Shown here: in pieces, positions 26,685 through 38,000 of the stretch
Layout of the letters: every line of letters starts with the position of its first letter
Numbering within the stretch: position 1 is the first letter of the stretch
Source of the DNA: Crocinitomicaceae bacterium
GTDB lineage: Bacteria; Bacteroidota; Bacteroidia; Flavobacteriales_D; Crocinitomicaceae
Assembly (NCBI GenBank): GCA_016708105.1
Contig: JADJGJ010000004.1
Location: forward strand, 310,001 to 374,000
Direction of reading: 5' to 3'
DNA: 64,000 bases
Translations under genes and position numbers: made by a program
Notes under the pieces: model-generated
What the model was told of the DNA's origin: nothing
What the model saw: only the letters and a program-made list of their open reading frames with translations
Database searches by the model: none

Positions 26685-28523
26685 TTATTTTTTCACGAAT
26701 TTTTTTACTTGTTTTCCGTCGTTGTTAACGAGTTCAATGAAGTAAATTCCAGAGTTGAATTCATCTAAAGAAATCACTACATTTTTATCTCCGTTTACTG
26801 TGCCTACATTAATAGTGGCAACAATTTTACCGGTGATGTCCAATACGTTGATAACAGTGTTTTCTGATTTATTCAAAGTCAGGCTAACAGTGATGTTTTC
26901 GCTAGCAGGGTTTGGATAAACATCAAAACGATCTGAAACAGTCATTTCTTCAGTGCTGGTGAAATCATTTAATAATAGGCGTACAAATGGAGCCGATGGA
27001 CTTGAAAGAGAAACCAATGAAGTAGCTTCATCAGTACCTGCAACAGATCCTTGCATCAATGCACCGCCCATTTCAAACCCAACACTCTCAGTTCCGCCAT
27101 AATGAGCACCCATTGCAAGGAATGCATCACCGGCAGTTGCCGTGATAGGACCGTCAAAATATAAGGTAATGAATTGACCATTGTCTCCGGTTACAGTTGT
27201 GTAATCAGCTGTTTGATCTTCGTACACGTAAGTTGAACCGTCAAATTTATAAAGCAGATAATACATCAACTGATCTTCAACAACCACGTTATTGTCAAGG
27301 CGAGCGGTAATACCACCAATCACATCATCATTTTCAATGGTGTAGATGTTTCCGATTGAGCAAGCACCATCATTGTTTCCTGCCCAGTTATAGAACGCTG
27401 CAGTTGGGTTGCCATAATCAGTAGCATACGTGTATGTTGTTACTGAATAGTTTTCATTATCCATGGTGTTATTAGCAAGCTCATCATCTGTAGCGTCAGC
27501 TATAACTTCAAACTCAATAGTATAATTTCCAAGTGCAGATGGAGTGATAGCAGTTGTTACCCAGATTGTGTCGTTCTCATTATTTGCAAGGTTTGCAATG
27601 CTTGCAGTTGAAACTCCGCTTCCTAAAGATGTCATTGATGGGTCAAAAATCTCCCAGTTGATTTTCACGTTAGTTTGGTCAAGGAACCCAATGTTTTTTA
27701 CATCAGCACCAATAGTAAATGGCACTACTTGGTTTGAAGGCACTTGAGAATACATGAAAGCGTTCACCATGTCACCGTGGAATGTTGACGTAATTTTCAT
27801 GTCATTATCAGGTAATTCTGAAATGGTGATGTTGTCAAACTGCCAACCGTAATCCCAGTTACCGGTCCAACGCAAACGTAATTTTACGTTTGATGCATTA
27901 GTGATATATGGAGAAATATTGATAGATACAATCTCAGGGTTTGGACGTCCTTCACGACCAACACTGTTATTCATGATTTCAACTTCATCCCATGTTGTAC
28001 CGCCATCATCAGATACGGCAAGGAACAAAGTATCAGATTGCCACCCGGCATAGAATTGTTCAAATTCAACTTTTAATTGGTATGGACCCGCAGCAGGCGC
28101 ACCTAAAGCTACAAGGTCAATTACAGGTGAAGTCAATGTTGCATCTTCCTGAACGCCTGATGAACCATCAGAGTCTGAATCAAACAACACCCAGTTTGTT
28201 GGGGTTGAAGTTAACAGAGCAGGAATAACAAACGTAGATCCTGCATCATTGGCGTGACCTGTGTTTGTGATTTCGAAATCAACCGGACCACTTTGAGTTT
28301 GTGCAACCCATCCGTTGAATCCTGCATCAAAATCTTCGGTGTAGAATACTACGCGATCAGCATAATGATTTGCTGCATCACGCATATCAACAAACGTAAT
28401 TCCGTTTGGAGCATGTTTGGTAGTACTTGCAAATTGATATTGACCATGAACAGCGTATGGAGTTTGTGCTGTCAACATGCCTGAAACCAATGCAAAACCT
28501 ACCAATGTGTAGATTTTTTTCAT
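26685..28523 (-). CDS. Secreted protein with type IX secretion sorting domain
   Basis: 612 residues from the ATG at 28523, which begins the signal peptide MKKIYTLVGFALVSGMLTAQ; an upstream in-frame ATG at 28694 lies inside gcvP and before the gcvP terminator. A jelly-roll/MAM-like beta domain (residues about 50-220, with GTTWDEVEIM and LRLRWTGNWDYGWQFDNI) is followed by Ig-like segments. The C-terminal 75 residues are a type A T9SS sorting domain (FDVYPNPASENITV, then INVLDITGKIV and FNSGIYFIELVN). The protein is expected on the cell surface or released. Adhesion or peptidase-associated roles are possible; no catalytic motif is visible. Confidence 0.9.
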   Translation of the reverse strand: MKKIYTLVGFALVSGMLTAQTPYAVHGQYQFASTTKHAPNGITFVDMRDAANHYADRVVFYTEDFDAGFNGWVAQTQSGPVDFEITNTGHANDAGSTFVIPALLTSTPTNWVLFDSDSDGSSGVQEDATLTSPVIDLVALGAPAAGPYQLKVEFEQFYAGWQSDTLFLAVSDDGGTTWDEVEIMNNSVGREGRPNPEIVSINISPYITNASNVKLRLRWTGNWDYGWQFDNITISELPDNDMKITSTFHGDMVNAFMYSQVPSNQVVPFTIGADVKNIGFLDQTNVKINWEIFDPSMTSLGSGVSTASIANLANNENDTIWVTTAITPSALGNYTIEFEVIADATDDELANNTMDNENYSVTTYTYATDYGNPTAAFYNWAGNNDGACSIGNIYTIENDDVIGGITARLDNNVVVEDQLMYYLLYKFDGSTYVYEDQTADYTTVTGDNGQFITLYFDGPITATAGDAFLAMGAHYGGTESVGFEMGGALMQGSVAGTDEATSLVSLSSPSAPFVRLLLNDFTSTEEMTVSDRFDVYPNPASENITVSLTLNKSENTVINVLDITGKIVATINVGTVNGDKNVVISLDEFNSGIYFIELVNNDGKQVKKFVKK

Positions 28524-28562
28524 AGCTAAATTAATTTTATAACTGCGTAAAGATAGAAAATT

Positions 28563-28594
28563 AAAACAAAACAGCCCACCAAATGGCAGGCTGT
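28563..28594 (-). terminator. Terminator of gcvP
   Basis: ACAGCC and GGCTGT frame a twelve-base loop; on the minus strand a TTTTGTTTTAA tail follows. It is 21 bases beyond the gcvP stop codon. Confidence 0.8.
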
Positions 28595-28614
28595 CAGGCT
28601 TAATTTTATACAGG

Positions 28615-31494
28615 TCAGACTGTTTCTGTAATATAATTCTCAATTGGTAAGCATGAACAAACCAAATTGCGGTCACCGTACGCGTTGTCAACACGACGAA
28701 CTGAAACCCAGAATTTATTAGACTTCAGGTAAGGCGCAGGGTACGCAGCTTTTTCTCTTGAGTAAGGTAAATTCCAATCACTTGAAGTGACTAATGCTGC
28801 AGTATGAGGTGCATTTTTAAGTAGATTATTATTTTGGTCAAGTCCTTTAGAGGCAATCTCTTCAATTTCTTGACGAATGGTTATCATGGCTTCAATAAAG
28901 CGATCCAGTTCTGCCTTGTCCTCACTCTCAGTTGGCTCAATCATCAAGGTATTTGCAACAGGGAAAGAAACTGTTGGTGCATGAAATCCAAAATCAATCA
29001 GACGTTTTGCAATATCACCTGCCTCAACACCGCTAGTGCGTTTGAAGTCACGGCAATCAGCAATCATTTCATGTGCAACTGTTCCGTTTTTACCGGTATA
29101 CAAAATTGGATAATGCGCGGCAAGTTTCACGCGTAAATAGTTCGCGTTTAAAATGGCGTTTTTAGTTGATTCAGTGAGTCCTTTTGAACCAAGCATTTTA
29201 ATGTACGCATATGAAATAATGAGAATTAATGCACTTCCATAAGGAGCAGATGAAACTGCTTTAATTGCTTGTTTACCACCTACACCTTTAACATGTGGAT
29301 TTCCAGGAAGAAAATCTACCAAATGTTTTGCAACTCCAATTGGTCCCATCCCTGGTCCGCCGCCTCCGTGAGGAATAGCAAAAGTTTTGTGCAAGTTGAG
29401 GTGACACACATCAGCTCCAATATTTCCCGGATTTGTCAATCCAACTTGTGCATTCATATTGGCGCCATCCATATATACTAATCCGCCGTTATTGTGAACA
29501 ATGGTTGTCACGTCTACGATGGTTTCTTCATATACTCCGTGTGTTGATGGATAGGTAACCATTAAACAGCTCAAATTATCTTTATGCTGTTCAGCTTTAG
29601 TTTTTAAATCTGCAACATCAATATTCCCATCTTCGTCACATTTCACAACAATAATTTCCATGCCTGCCATTGCCGCAGATGCCGGATTGGTGCCGTGGGC
29701 TGATGCCGGAATTAAACAAATAGTGCGGTGATGATTACCATTTGCTTCATGATATGCTTTGATAACCATGAGGCCGGCATATTCACCTTGAGCGCCAGAA
29801 TTTGGCTGAAGTGACATACCTGCAAAACCGGTAATTTCACATAAGTCTTCAGCCAATTTTGAAGTTAACTCTGAGTAGCCCGCAGTTTGATCAGCCGGTG
29901 CAAATGGGTGAATGTCACTGAACTCAGGCCATGAAAGCGGAATCATTTCAGAAGCCGCGTTTAGTTTCATGGTGCATGAACCTAATGAAATCATACTGTG
30001 CACCAGTGACAAATCTTTATTCTCTAAACTTTTCAAATAGCGCATCATTTTTGATTCAGAGTGATGCGAATTAAACACGGGATGAGTAAGAATTTTATCA
30101 GTACGCATCAAACCTGATGAAGCAGATTTTACGCCTTGCCAATTTTCTTTGGTTAAGGTAGTAGCAGTTTTGCCCACCAATTTAGCAAACATCTGTAGTA
30201 AATTGTTTACATCGTCAGCGTTAATTGTTTCATCAACCGAAAGGGTTACTTCTGTATTGCTTTTATAGAACAAATTAATTTTTGCTGATTCAGCCAGTGT
30301 TTTTATTTCTGCAGTAGTTTTACCTGCAGGCAATGCAATGTGTAAGGTGTCAAAAAATGTAGCATTGAGAGATTGATATCCCATTGCTTTTAATTGTGAT
30401 TCAATCAAACCGGCCTTCTGATGAATTTCATTCGCAATTTCTTTTAAATGTACCGGCCCATGATAAACCGCATACATGCCCGCCATTACTGCAAGCAAAG
30501 CCTGAGCAGTACAAATATTGGAAGTTGCTTTGTCACGTTTAATATGCTGCTCACGTGTTTGCAAAGCCATACGCAAAGCGTGGTTACCGTCAACATCCAC
30601 AGATACGCCAATGATACGACCCGGAATAGTGCGTTTAAATTCATCGCGCGTTGCAAAAAAAGCTGCATGCGGACCGCCGAATCCCATTGGAACACCAAAG
30701 CGTTGCGTGTTGCCGAATACTGCATCAGCACCAAAATCACCAGGTGCTTTGAGCAGCACGAGTGACATAATATCTGCTGCAAAACCAACTTTGATATTGG
30801 CGGCGTGTGATTTATTTACAAAATCTGTCCAATCTGTTGCTACTCCATTTTTGTCAGGATATTGAAGAATTGCACCAAAATATTCAGATCCGAAAGAGAA
30901 TTTTTCAGGTGAACCCACCACTACTTCAACACCAAAGTTTTCAGCGCGCCCTGTTACTACATCTATAGTTTGTGCAAAACAGTTTTCAGAAATAAAAAAC
31001 TTATTTACGTTCGCTTTTTCTTGTTCACGTGTGCGTGAATTGTAGAACATAATCATAGCTTCAGCTGCCGCGGTGCCTTCATCAAGAAGCGAGGCGTTGG
31101 CAATTTCCATTTTTGTCAAATCAAGAATCATGGTTTGAAAATTCAACAAAGCTTCTAGACGTCCTTGTGAAATTTCAGCCTGATAAGGCGTATACGCTGT
31201 ATACCATCCCGGATTTTCAAAAACATTGCGCAAAATAACGGAAGGCACAAGGGTATTATAATAGCCTTGTCCCAGATATGATTTGAACACTTTGTTTTTT
31301 GATGCTATTGTTTTGATGTGCGCCAGAAACTCATGCTCAGTCATGGCGCTGTCAATTTTCAGTGGAGCCTTAAGACGGATACCGGCAGGAACTGTTTTGT
31401 CAATGAGCTCATCCAGTGAGTTTACACCAATTGCCTTTAACATGGAGTTGCGCTCTGCAGAGTCTGGTCCAATGTGTCTGTTTTCAAAAATCAT
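28615..31494 (-). CDS. gcvP: Glycine dehydrogenase (glycine cleavage P-protein)
   Basis: 959 residues, the normal length of the fused P-protein. It decarboxylates glycine and passes the aminomethyl group to lipoyl-H-protein. Features: RHIGP at the N terminus, the first half with FRTHIP-free GQGYYNT and GTAAAEAM segments, and the second half with the PLP-binding lysine in HLNLHKTFAIPHGGGGPG. The gene is monocistronic here; gcvH and gcvT are not in the window. Nothing about it is odd. Confidence 0.97.
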   Translation of the reverse strand: MIFENRHIGPDSAERNSMLKAIGVNSLDELIDKTVPAGIRLKAPLKIDSAMTEHEFLAHIKTIASKNKVFKSYLGQGYYNTLVPSVILRNVFENPGWYTAYTPYQAEISQGRLEALLNFQTMILDLTKMEIANASLLDEGTAAAEAMIMFYNSRTREQEKANVNKFFISENCFAQTIDVVTGRAENFGVEVVVGSPEKFSFGSEYFGAILQYPDKNGVATDWTDFVNKSHAANIKVGFAADIMSLVLLKAPGDFGADAVFGNTQRFGVPMGFGGPHAAFFATRDEFKRTIPGRIIGVSVDVDGNHALRMALQTREQHIKRDKATSNICTAQALLAVMAGMYAVYHGPVHLKEIANEIHQKAGLIESQLKAMGYQSLNATFFDTLHIALPAGKTTAEIKTLAESAKINLFYKSNTEVTLSVDETINADDVNNLLQMFAKLVGKTATTLTKENWQGVKSASSGLMRTDKILTHPVFNSHHSESKMMRYLKSLENKDLSLVHSMISLGSCTMKLNAASEMIPLSWPEFSDIHPFAPADQTAGYSELTSKLAEDLCEITGFAGMSLQPNSGAQGEYAGLMVIKAYHEANGNHHRTICLIPASAHGTNPASAAMAGMEIIVVKCDEDGNIDVADLKTKAEQHKDNLSCLMVTYPSTHGVYEETIVDVTTIVHNNGGLVYMDGANMNAQVGLTNPGNIGADVCHLNLHKTFAIPHGGGGPGMGPIGVAKHLVDFLPGNPHVKGVGGKQAIKAVSSAPYGSALILIISYAYIKMLGSKGLTESTKNAILNANYLRVKLAAHYPILYTGKNGTVAHEMIADCRDFKRTSGVEAGDIAKRLIDFGFHAPTVSFPVANTLMIEPTESEDKAELDRFIEAMITIRQEIEEIASKGLDQNNNLLKNAPHTAALVTSSDWNLPYSREKAAYPAPYLKSNKFWVSVRRVDNAYGDRNLVCSCLPIENYITETV

Positions 31495-31736
31495 ACGGAT
31501 ATTGTTTGAGTATATTATTCTTAGTTATTATTAGCAAATATAACGAGAATAGGAACGCGCAAAGGTTTGCCAAAAATTATCTTCACAAATTATTGTAATG
31601 CTGTTAAGCAGAGTAAAATATGATGAACAATTTTTAATAATCAGGTTTACAGCCTCTTTTCATTTGATTAAAAACCCTAATCTAATTGTATGATGAAACC
31701 TAAAAAATGATCACCTTTACCCTATAAATAATTGTC

Positions 31737-32432
31737 ATGCGCATTGTAATTTGCTTATTGTTATCATGCTTTTTTATTCCTGTATTTGGACAATCTGACT
31801 CTATTATTTTGCTCAACGGCAAAGTATACCGAGGTGAAATAACGAGCTATGAAAATGGAATCTTAAAATATCAGGGGCTTGATAAAAAGAATCAATCAAT
31901 ACCGATGGAACTGACCGCAGATCGGTTGTTTTCTTTTACTGATGATGGCCAAGAGACGGTAGTGTATTTGCAAAACGAATTTGCCGGAGATTTTCTAACT
32001 GTGCACGAAGCTAAAAATTCTACCCTTGGCAGTTATGATGCGCGTCAAACCTTTAAACCCAGAGTGGCGTTTATAACCGGTCTATTGTGCGGTTATGGAA
32101 TTTCACTGCTTGACACGTATTATTCTCAGAGGTCATATGATGATTTTTATGCTGCCAATTTCACGCCCCCAAGTAAAATAGTTGGTTTTTTTGGTTCTGC
32201 TCCCAGTTTGCTTCCTATTGTTTCTCCTATTGTATTATCAGCCGTTTGGGGTTTGCCTTCATTCAGGCTGAAAGAACATCAGATATTGCAAAAGAATCTT
32301 TTTGGTGATGCAAGTTATTACCGCGGATATCATAGAGTGGCAAAACAAAAACGTGTTTTGGCCTCCTTGCTTGGAAGTGCCATTGGTATTGGTGCCGGAA
32401 TGATATCATACTATATTTTTAACCCGTATTAA
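31737..32432 (+). CDS. Hypothetical membrane protein, 231 aa
   Basis: A signal peptide (LLLSCFFIPVFGQ) is followed by a small beta domain (ILLNGKVYRGEITSYENGIL) resembling the 'LkdGrvy.G.v....' start of many Bacteroidota envelope proteins, then three hydrophobic segments (FITGLLCGYGISLL, LLPIVSPIVLSAVWG, SLLGSAIGIGAGMISYY). No catalytic motif. It is followed after 23 bases by the UbiA-like gene, suggesting one transcript. Confidence 0.65.
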   Translation: MRIVICLLLSCFFIPVFGQSDSIILLNGKVYRGEITSYENGILKYQGLDKKNQSIPMELTADRLFSFTDDGQETVVYLQNEFAGDFLTVHEAKNSTLGSYDARQTFKPRVAFITGLLCGYGISLLDTYYSQRSYDDFYAANFTPPSKIVGFFGSAPSLLPIVSPIVLSAVWGLPSFRLKEHQILQKNLFGDASYYRGYHRVAKQKRVLASLLGSAIGIGAGMISYYIFNPY

Positions 32433-32455
32433 ATTCTATCGCAGCGCTCAGATAT

Positions 32456-33265
32456 TTGGTTTACACGAATGTATGGCTGGCTGCCGGCGCAGTTGCAACC
32501 ACCTGGTATCATTTTGTGTTGTTGAATTTAAAACCAGATGCGTATTGTTTGAGTTTTGTTTTTTTCTCTTCACTTTTCATTTATACTTTTCAACGATTCA
32601 TTAAAGTAAAAACAAATCAATCGCTACAAACATCATGGCTAGACTTCTACACCAAGAACTACAGGCTGATTATTCTGCAATTGTTTCTTTCAGCCGGTAT
32701 GTCGATAACAAGTTGTTTTTTTTTGAAAACAGAAGTGTTCTATCTCATGATACCTGTGGGCGCCATTTCTCTGCTATATGCAGGACGCTATATTCATCCT
32801 AGTTTTAACGGGTTGAGAGAAATTCCTTTTTCAAAGGCATTTATTGTTTCAATTACCTGGATTTTAGTAACTGTGGGCTTACCTTTCATGCACTCCAATC
32901 ATGCTTTTGATTTGCATTTAATCTATTTTGTAATGGGGCGGTTTTTTTTCATATTATCTCTGGCAATTTTATTTGATTATCGTGATCGGGCTATTGATGA
33001 TCATTCATTGCGCACCATGCCTCAAATATTAGGCACAAAGGCCTCTCTGTGGTTGGTTGGGTTTTTAGTAATAAGTTCTGTTGGGTTTGAAATTTGGAGC
33101 GGAATAGTATTTCTTTATTCTGCCATACTGGTTGGGTTGTTTGCCTTAGTTTTAACTTTTTTGGCACCCAATAAAAAAGGGGATTTCTTCTACTCTTTTT
33201 ATGTTGATGGATTATTATTATTACCTGCATTATTTTTGTTTGCCCAAATTATTATCTCCGGATGA
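32456..33265 (+). CDS. Polytopic membrane protein, weakly UbiA-prenyltransferase-like
   Basis: 269 residues from a TTG codon; no ATG lies near, so the start is uncertain. At least seven hydrophobic helices. A conserved-looking FDYRDRAIDD at about 170-180 resembles the second Asp-rich motif of the UbiA superfamily, but the first NDxxD motif is missing, so prenyl transfer is doubtful. Known Bacteroidota relatives are annotated only as hypothetical or UbiA-like. The last 14 bases overlap the 3' end of the convergent gene at 33252. Confidence 0.65.
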   Translation: MVYTNVWLAAGAVATTWYHFVLLNLKPDAYCLSFVFFSSLFIYTFQRFIKVKTNQSLQTSWLDFYTKNYRLIILQLFLSAGMSITSCFFLKTEVFYLMIPVGAISLLYAGRYIHPSFNGLREIPFSKAFIVSITWILVTVGLPFMHSNHAFDLHLIYFVMGRFFFILSLAILFDYRDRAIDDHSLRTMPQILGTKASLWLVGFLVISSVGFEIWSGIVFLYSAILVGLFALVLTFLAPNKKGDFFYSFYVDGLLLLPALFLFAQIIISG

Positions 33266-35063
33266 GTTTATATCCCACTGAAAAATAAATTGAGGCGTAT
33301 TTGTTGAGCAGGAATCCATCCATATAACTTTTACTTCTGTCAACATATACTGCCAGCGTAAACCTATCAATGCCTGCTTCAAAACCTAATTTCACCATAG
33401 GATAGCTTGACCTCTGTTTCTCAGGTGTTGGCCAATCACTATTCAGTTTAGTATTGCCGAATTTATTAAAAAGTTCATCAGGGGTTGTGTTGATATCTGA
33501 TGTCATGCTTCCCTGATAAGCATAAATATTAGTATTGCCGATGTTGTAATAATTCTGATCAATGGTTTGATAAATTTCCAATTCATTTACGCCATCTGGC
33601 AAATCAACAAATTGTAATGAACGGTGTAGCATGGCAGTGAACCCGCTGCCAACAACAATACTAAAATAGAACAAATCACGGTCAACAATTTTAAACGATA
33701 GGGCAGTGGCAAAATTTGTTAAATTGAAAATATTGCGATACACTCCTGCCCGCACGCGGGGTTCGTTATTTGTGAAAAGCCAGTAATTACCTATAGTGTC
33801 ATGTATTGTGGTTCCGGTGAATTCAACCGTTTCAATGTCTGTTGTTAAACTTGATGAGCCGATAGATATCTCTAAAGCAAATCGTTTTCCAAAATTTCTG
33901 CTTGCTAAAAAATCAAGTTGACCTGACCAAAATACCCGTTTCACATCACCAAAAGTGAGTACCTGCACCTTTTCAGCACTTTGTATTTCACTACCGTTGT
34001 AATAGAGTATTGAATCTCTTGACATAACGGACAGTCTGTTTGCCGGATCAGTATAAAACGTGCTAACCTCATTGAAGCCACGACGGTTAAGCCGCACGCC
34101 AAATTCCCATTTATATCTTTTCTTTTCAATATTGGAAACTACTATGTCATCTGAACTGATATCTTCTCTGACAACTTTTTTACCATACGATGCTGAGAAC
34201 AAGTTGGCACAAAAGGTGAAGCCATACGAGTGAACTCGTTCAAATGGTGTGTTTGGGTTTACATAAACAACGGTGCTATTGGTAATACCGCTGGTAGAAC
34301 GGAATGAAACGCCACCCTGATAATATAGCCCCGCACGAAATCTATAGAATTCGGCTCCCAATCCCAGATTAATATAATAGGTGTTCTCAGCAAATTTGCT
34401 TACACCTTGATTGATGGCGTTATAATCATATACGGTTGGTCTTGAAAAATCTAGATTTTGATAGGTGTATTTTCTATATTTTCCCTTGACCGTAAAGCCC
34501 ATAGTAATATATGGTTTAATACTTCTGTGTGGCAATAACCTAAAACCGAAATTGCCTGTAAGCGAAAGCACTTTGAACTCTTCTGTTGATCTAATTATTT
34601 GCTCATTACTCAGTATAGCTGCATTGATGTAGTTAAGATAATCTGAGGTGTCAACATTGGTGAAGCCGTTGGCCTGCGCCTGGGTTACAAAATCAGCGTA
34701 CGTGCCATAATTATCAATATAGTATGAGCGATTAAAATTTGAAACGCCCTCCATGTTTAGCGTGTGTGCAGCATTGGATAGTTTAAGATCAATAAAATAC
34801 CGTCTGCCAAAATTAAATCTGAAATAAACGGGAATTTCAAAGTTGTTCACCATGGAGAATTTAGTGAAATAAAGATTCATGGTGTCTCCATTCAAATCAA
34901 GTACTGATATTGCTTTGTTCTGCTCTGATGGTTCATCAGAAAGACCGTATTTTTTAACCAGGTTGGTGTTTTGTTGAACTTCCACCCCAAAATCAAATGT
35001 TTGATTAAATGCGCGTTGTGACACAATTACCAGAATCAACAGAAGCAAGTTTTTATTCTTCAT
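33252..35063 (-). CDS. Predicted outer-membrane beta-barrel protein, operon partner of WD40-caspase
   Basis: 603 residues. Signal peptide NLLLLILVIVSQRAFNQ, then alternating hydrophobic/aromatic strands throughout (FEIPVYFRFNFGRRYFIDLK, YINLGLGAEFYRFRAGLYYQ, VKLGFEAGIDRFTLAVYVD) and a final strand ending SIYFSVGYKLIRR. This is the pattern of a large Bacteroidota outer-membrane barrel without a plug or TonB box. I do not recognise a named family. Its start lies eight bases from the stop of the WD40-caspase gene, so the two are almost certainly one operon. Confidence 0.7.
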   Translation of the reverse strand: MKNKNLLLLILVIVSQRAFNQTFDFGVEVQQNTNLVKKYGLSDEPSEQNKAISVLDLNGDTMNLYFTKFSMVNNFEIPVYFRFNFGRRYFIDLKLSNAAHTLNMEGVSNFNRSYYIDNYGTYADFVTQAQANGFTNVDTSDYLNYINAAILSNEQIIRSTEEFKVLSLTGNFGFRLLPHRSIKPYITMGFTVKGKYRKYTYQNLDFSRPTVYDYNAINQGVSKFAENTYYINLGLGAEFYRFRAGLYYQGGVSFRSTSGITNSTVVYVNPNTPFERVHSYGFTFCANLFSASYGKKVVREDISSDDIVVSNIEKKRYKWEFGVRLNRRGFNEVSTFYTDPANRLSVMSRDSILYYNGSEIQSAEKVQVLTFGDVKRVFWSGQLDFLASRNFGKRFALEISIGSSSLTTDIETVEFTGTTIHDTIGNYWLFTNNEPRVRAGVYRNIFNLTNFATALSFKIVDRDLFYFSIVVGSGFTAMLHRSLQFVDLPDGVNELEIYQTIDQNYYNIGNTNIYAYQGSMTSDINTTPDELFNKFGNTKLNSDWPTPEKQRSSYPMVKLGFEAGIDRFTLAVYVDRSKSYMDGFLLNKYASIYFSVGYKLIRR

Positions 35064-35071
35064 AATGCGTA

Positions 35072-38000
35072 TTATTTAATTCTGAAATCTGTACTAAGGT
35101 TTTCTACCCTTGATGTGGGTGTTTGTTTTCCACCGGTTAGTTTTGACACTTCAAAGAGCAAATATTCTTGCAGTTCAGACAAGGTAATAATGCGGTTTTT
35201 ATTGAGATCAGCTGCGCCTGATGACAGGCCGTAAAGCAGACACCAAGTGAATACACCGTTTTTTAGTTGATCTGTTTCAATGGCATACTCGGTGCCGCCC
35301 GCGCTTGAAATTACGCTGGTTCCGTTGTTGAGTCGCATATCAGCAAATAATGTTTTTGCTAAATCAAATGAACCCGTGCTGTCAAGAAGCATAAAACTGA
35401 GCGGTGATCTGAACTTGATGTCTCCTTGTTCGTTTTCTATTAGGTCAGTCTTTATTATGTCGTCTTTATCTATTTCACCGGAATGACAGGCATCAATGAA
35501 CATCACTTTTTTTCTGCTTTTCACTTTGTCCATCAAATCATCCAATGACTCATAAGAAATACCTTTTTCTGCCGGATTATTAAAGTCTAAATCATGCGTG
35601 GCTAAAAAATAATTCAAATTTTCATCTAATACTCCATGTCCGGCAATGAAGATTATTACCACATCGTTTACCGCTGCCGGCGATAAAAAGTCAATAATTT
35701 CAGGAAGCATAGATTGAGTCACTTCAGTATCTACTAATAATTTAGTTTTAGTTGAGTTGAAGGGGCCAAAAGGTTTTGAAAACCAATTTTTTAAATCTTC
35801 TGCGTCTTTCCTCGCAAAATTTAGGTTATATTGCTTTTGATGATAGTTTGAAACTCCAATTGAAACCAAATACAAGTCAGATCCCGGATCTTTTTTATGT
35901 GCTTCAACCGAGAACGATTCTTTGACTGAAGAGATGCCTTTTTCATTCACGCAATGGATCTGAAAATAATTAGTGCCCGGGTTGAGTTCAATTTCAAAAC
36001 TGTCCTTCCACTGCATGCCGGAAATTTCTTTTCCGAACCTTCCGAATTCCGGGACCCCGTTAATTCTCAAATGCAACTTGTCCAACTCATTATTCGCATC
36101 AAAGCAAGATATGCTCAGAAGCACTTTATTCTCAGTGATTAATTTTTCAAGCTTTCTAGTGAAGGAAATATCCGGCGCATCAATTTCAGATGAGAGAATT
36201 GATTCATGCATATTCATTTTTTTTAGGCGCTTCAAATATGCATTTCGGTAGGCGTTCACATACAGCGAATCGTAATAAGGAAGTCGGGCCGCTATTAAAT
36301 CAGGTCGGTTGTAAAGAATATCAAATTGTTCAAACGCATACAGTCTTCCATTCTTTCTAAAACTAACCTGATCTAGCGCCTTTTTTGAAGAAAAATAAAA
36401 CCCTTCAGGGTGAATATAAATGAACTGCCCGCCTTTGAATGGGCCGAATGTGACCAACAATTCGCCTGACTCATCATCCCAAAATCGGATGAGTCCGTCA
36501 CGACCTGCGGTTGCAAAAAACTTGAATGCGCTATTGTATTTAGCACACGTAACTTGATTAGTTGAATTATGCTGATTTAAAATATTAGCGAGCACTGCAC
36601 CGGGTGAAGAACTTGATTCGTTGGTATTGAGCCCATCCATTTTCAGCAGATCAGATAGATGGGGTTCAAGCAGAAAATCATCGGAATGTTTGATTCCTTT
36701 TTTTCTATCTCTCATGTATTCAACTGCGCGCCCTGTGAGGTATTTGCACTTGGTCATGCTTAAGGTATTGGTCTCAAAATACCAAATTACTTCATAGGCT
36801 TCAATTTTATCATAAGTATTATCAGCATCCATGGATTTGCGCTTTTTGTAAACCAGACAAACCGCAGAATCTGGGGTAAAGCTAATCAAGTGATTTATTG
36901 ACCAAGAGAATCTGGAATTCAACACATCAGATGACGGACTTACTGTGTTTACCATGCTCATATTTGAAACCAAATGCGTACGCCGAAGCGAACCATCATG
37001 ATAACCAATGAGAATTTCTTTGCCATCTTCTGAAAAAAGAAAGTCATTAATTTGACTCACAGCTCCATAGAGTTCTTTCATGGGCGTGTAGGAATCAACA
37101 TCCCAAATGGTGATTTTTCCTTCATCACCGGCCGACGCAAGAAAGTGACCTGAGTGAGATAAAGCCAACGCGTTCAGACGATCATGATCTCCCAGTAAGA
37201 TTTTTTTCAAGCTGAATTTTTTTAAATCTATAATTGAAATCTGACCTGAATTATCAGCCAGATAAAGCATAGTGCTATCTGCAATTACCGCGTTAAATGT
37301 GTTAAGCATCCAGTCACTACTGGTTCCCCTGCGCTTTTTGCCTTGCAGCTCCACCTCACCGGCAAGACCATGTTTTGATGTAAAATAAACAGCAGTAGAT
37401 TGCGGATTGAAAGTAAGTGAATTCACCTGCGCAGGTATTTTTTTTATTAGCTGCCAATTGGTTTGGTCCAACACGTAGCAGAAATCTTCTTCTTGTCCTC
37501 CAAGAACAATATGTTTGTGATCAGGGCTAATTGACACTGCATCAAAAGTGTGTTTTGGAAAAATGCCTATTCGCTTGCCTAACTTATTTTCCGCAGGGTG
37601 AGATATAGAAACGGTAAAGGCTTGATTATCATCTTTCAGGATGTTCGTAACCGACATTAACCAAACCTGTTTTCCGGCAACTGCCAATTCATTTTCATTG
37701 GATGAAAGATGGATATCGTTCACTGCAAAATCAAATTGAATTTCTTTGATAATTTCTGCTGAAAAATATTGCCAAACTTTTATTGTACTATCTAGTGATG
37801 ATGAAATGAGTAGATTCTGATCTTTTAAAAAAATTAAATCAGTAATGGCATGGTCATGTGCTGAAATAGTTTGCGCTTGTTTACCGGAAAGCAAATCCCA
37901 GATAACAATTTTCCCATCAGTATCACCTGAGGCAAGATATATGTCTCCTGCGCTGAATGCAAGTGCCGTAACAGGATCAGAATGACCTGTTTGGACAGCC

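Noticed and set aside
28524..28694. Upstream extension of the T9SS cargo gene
   Set aside because: It would lie within gcvP and across the gcvP terminator, and it precedes the clear signal peptide at 28523.
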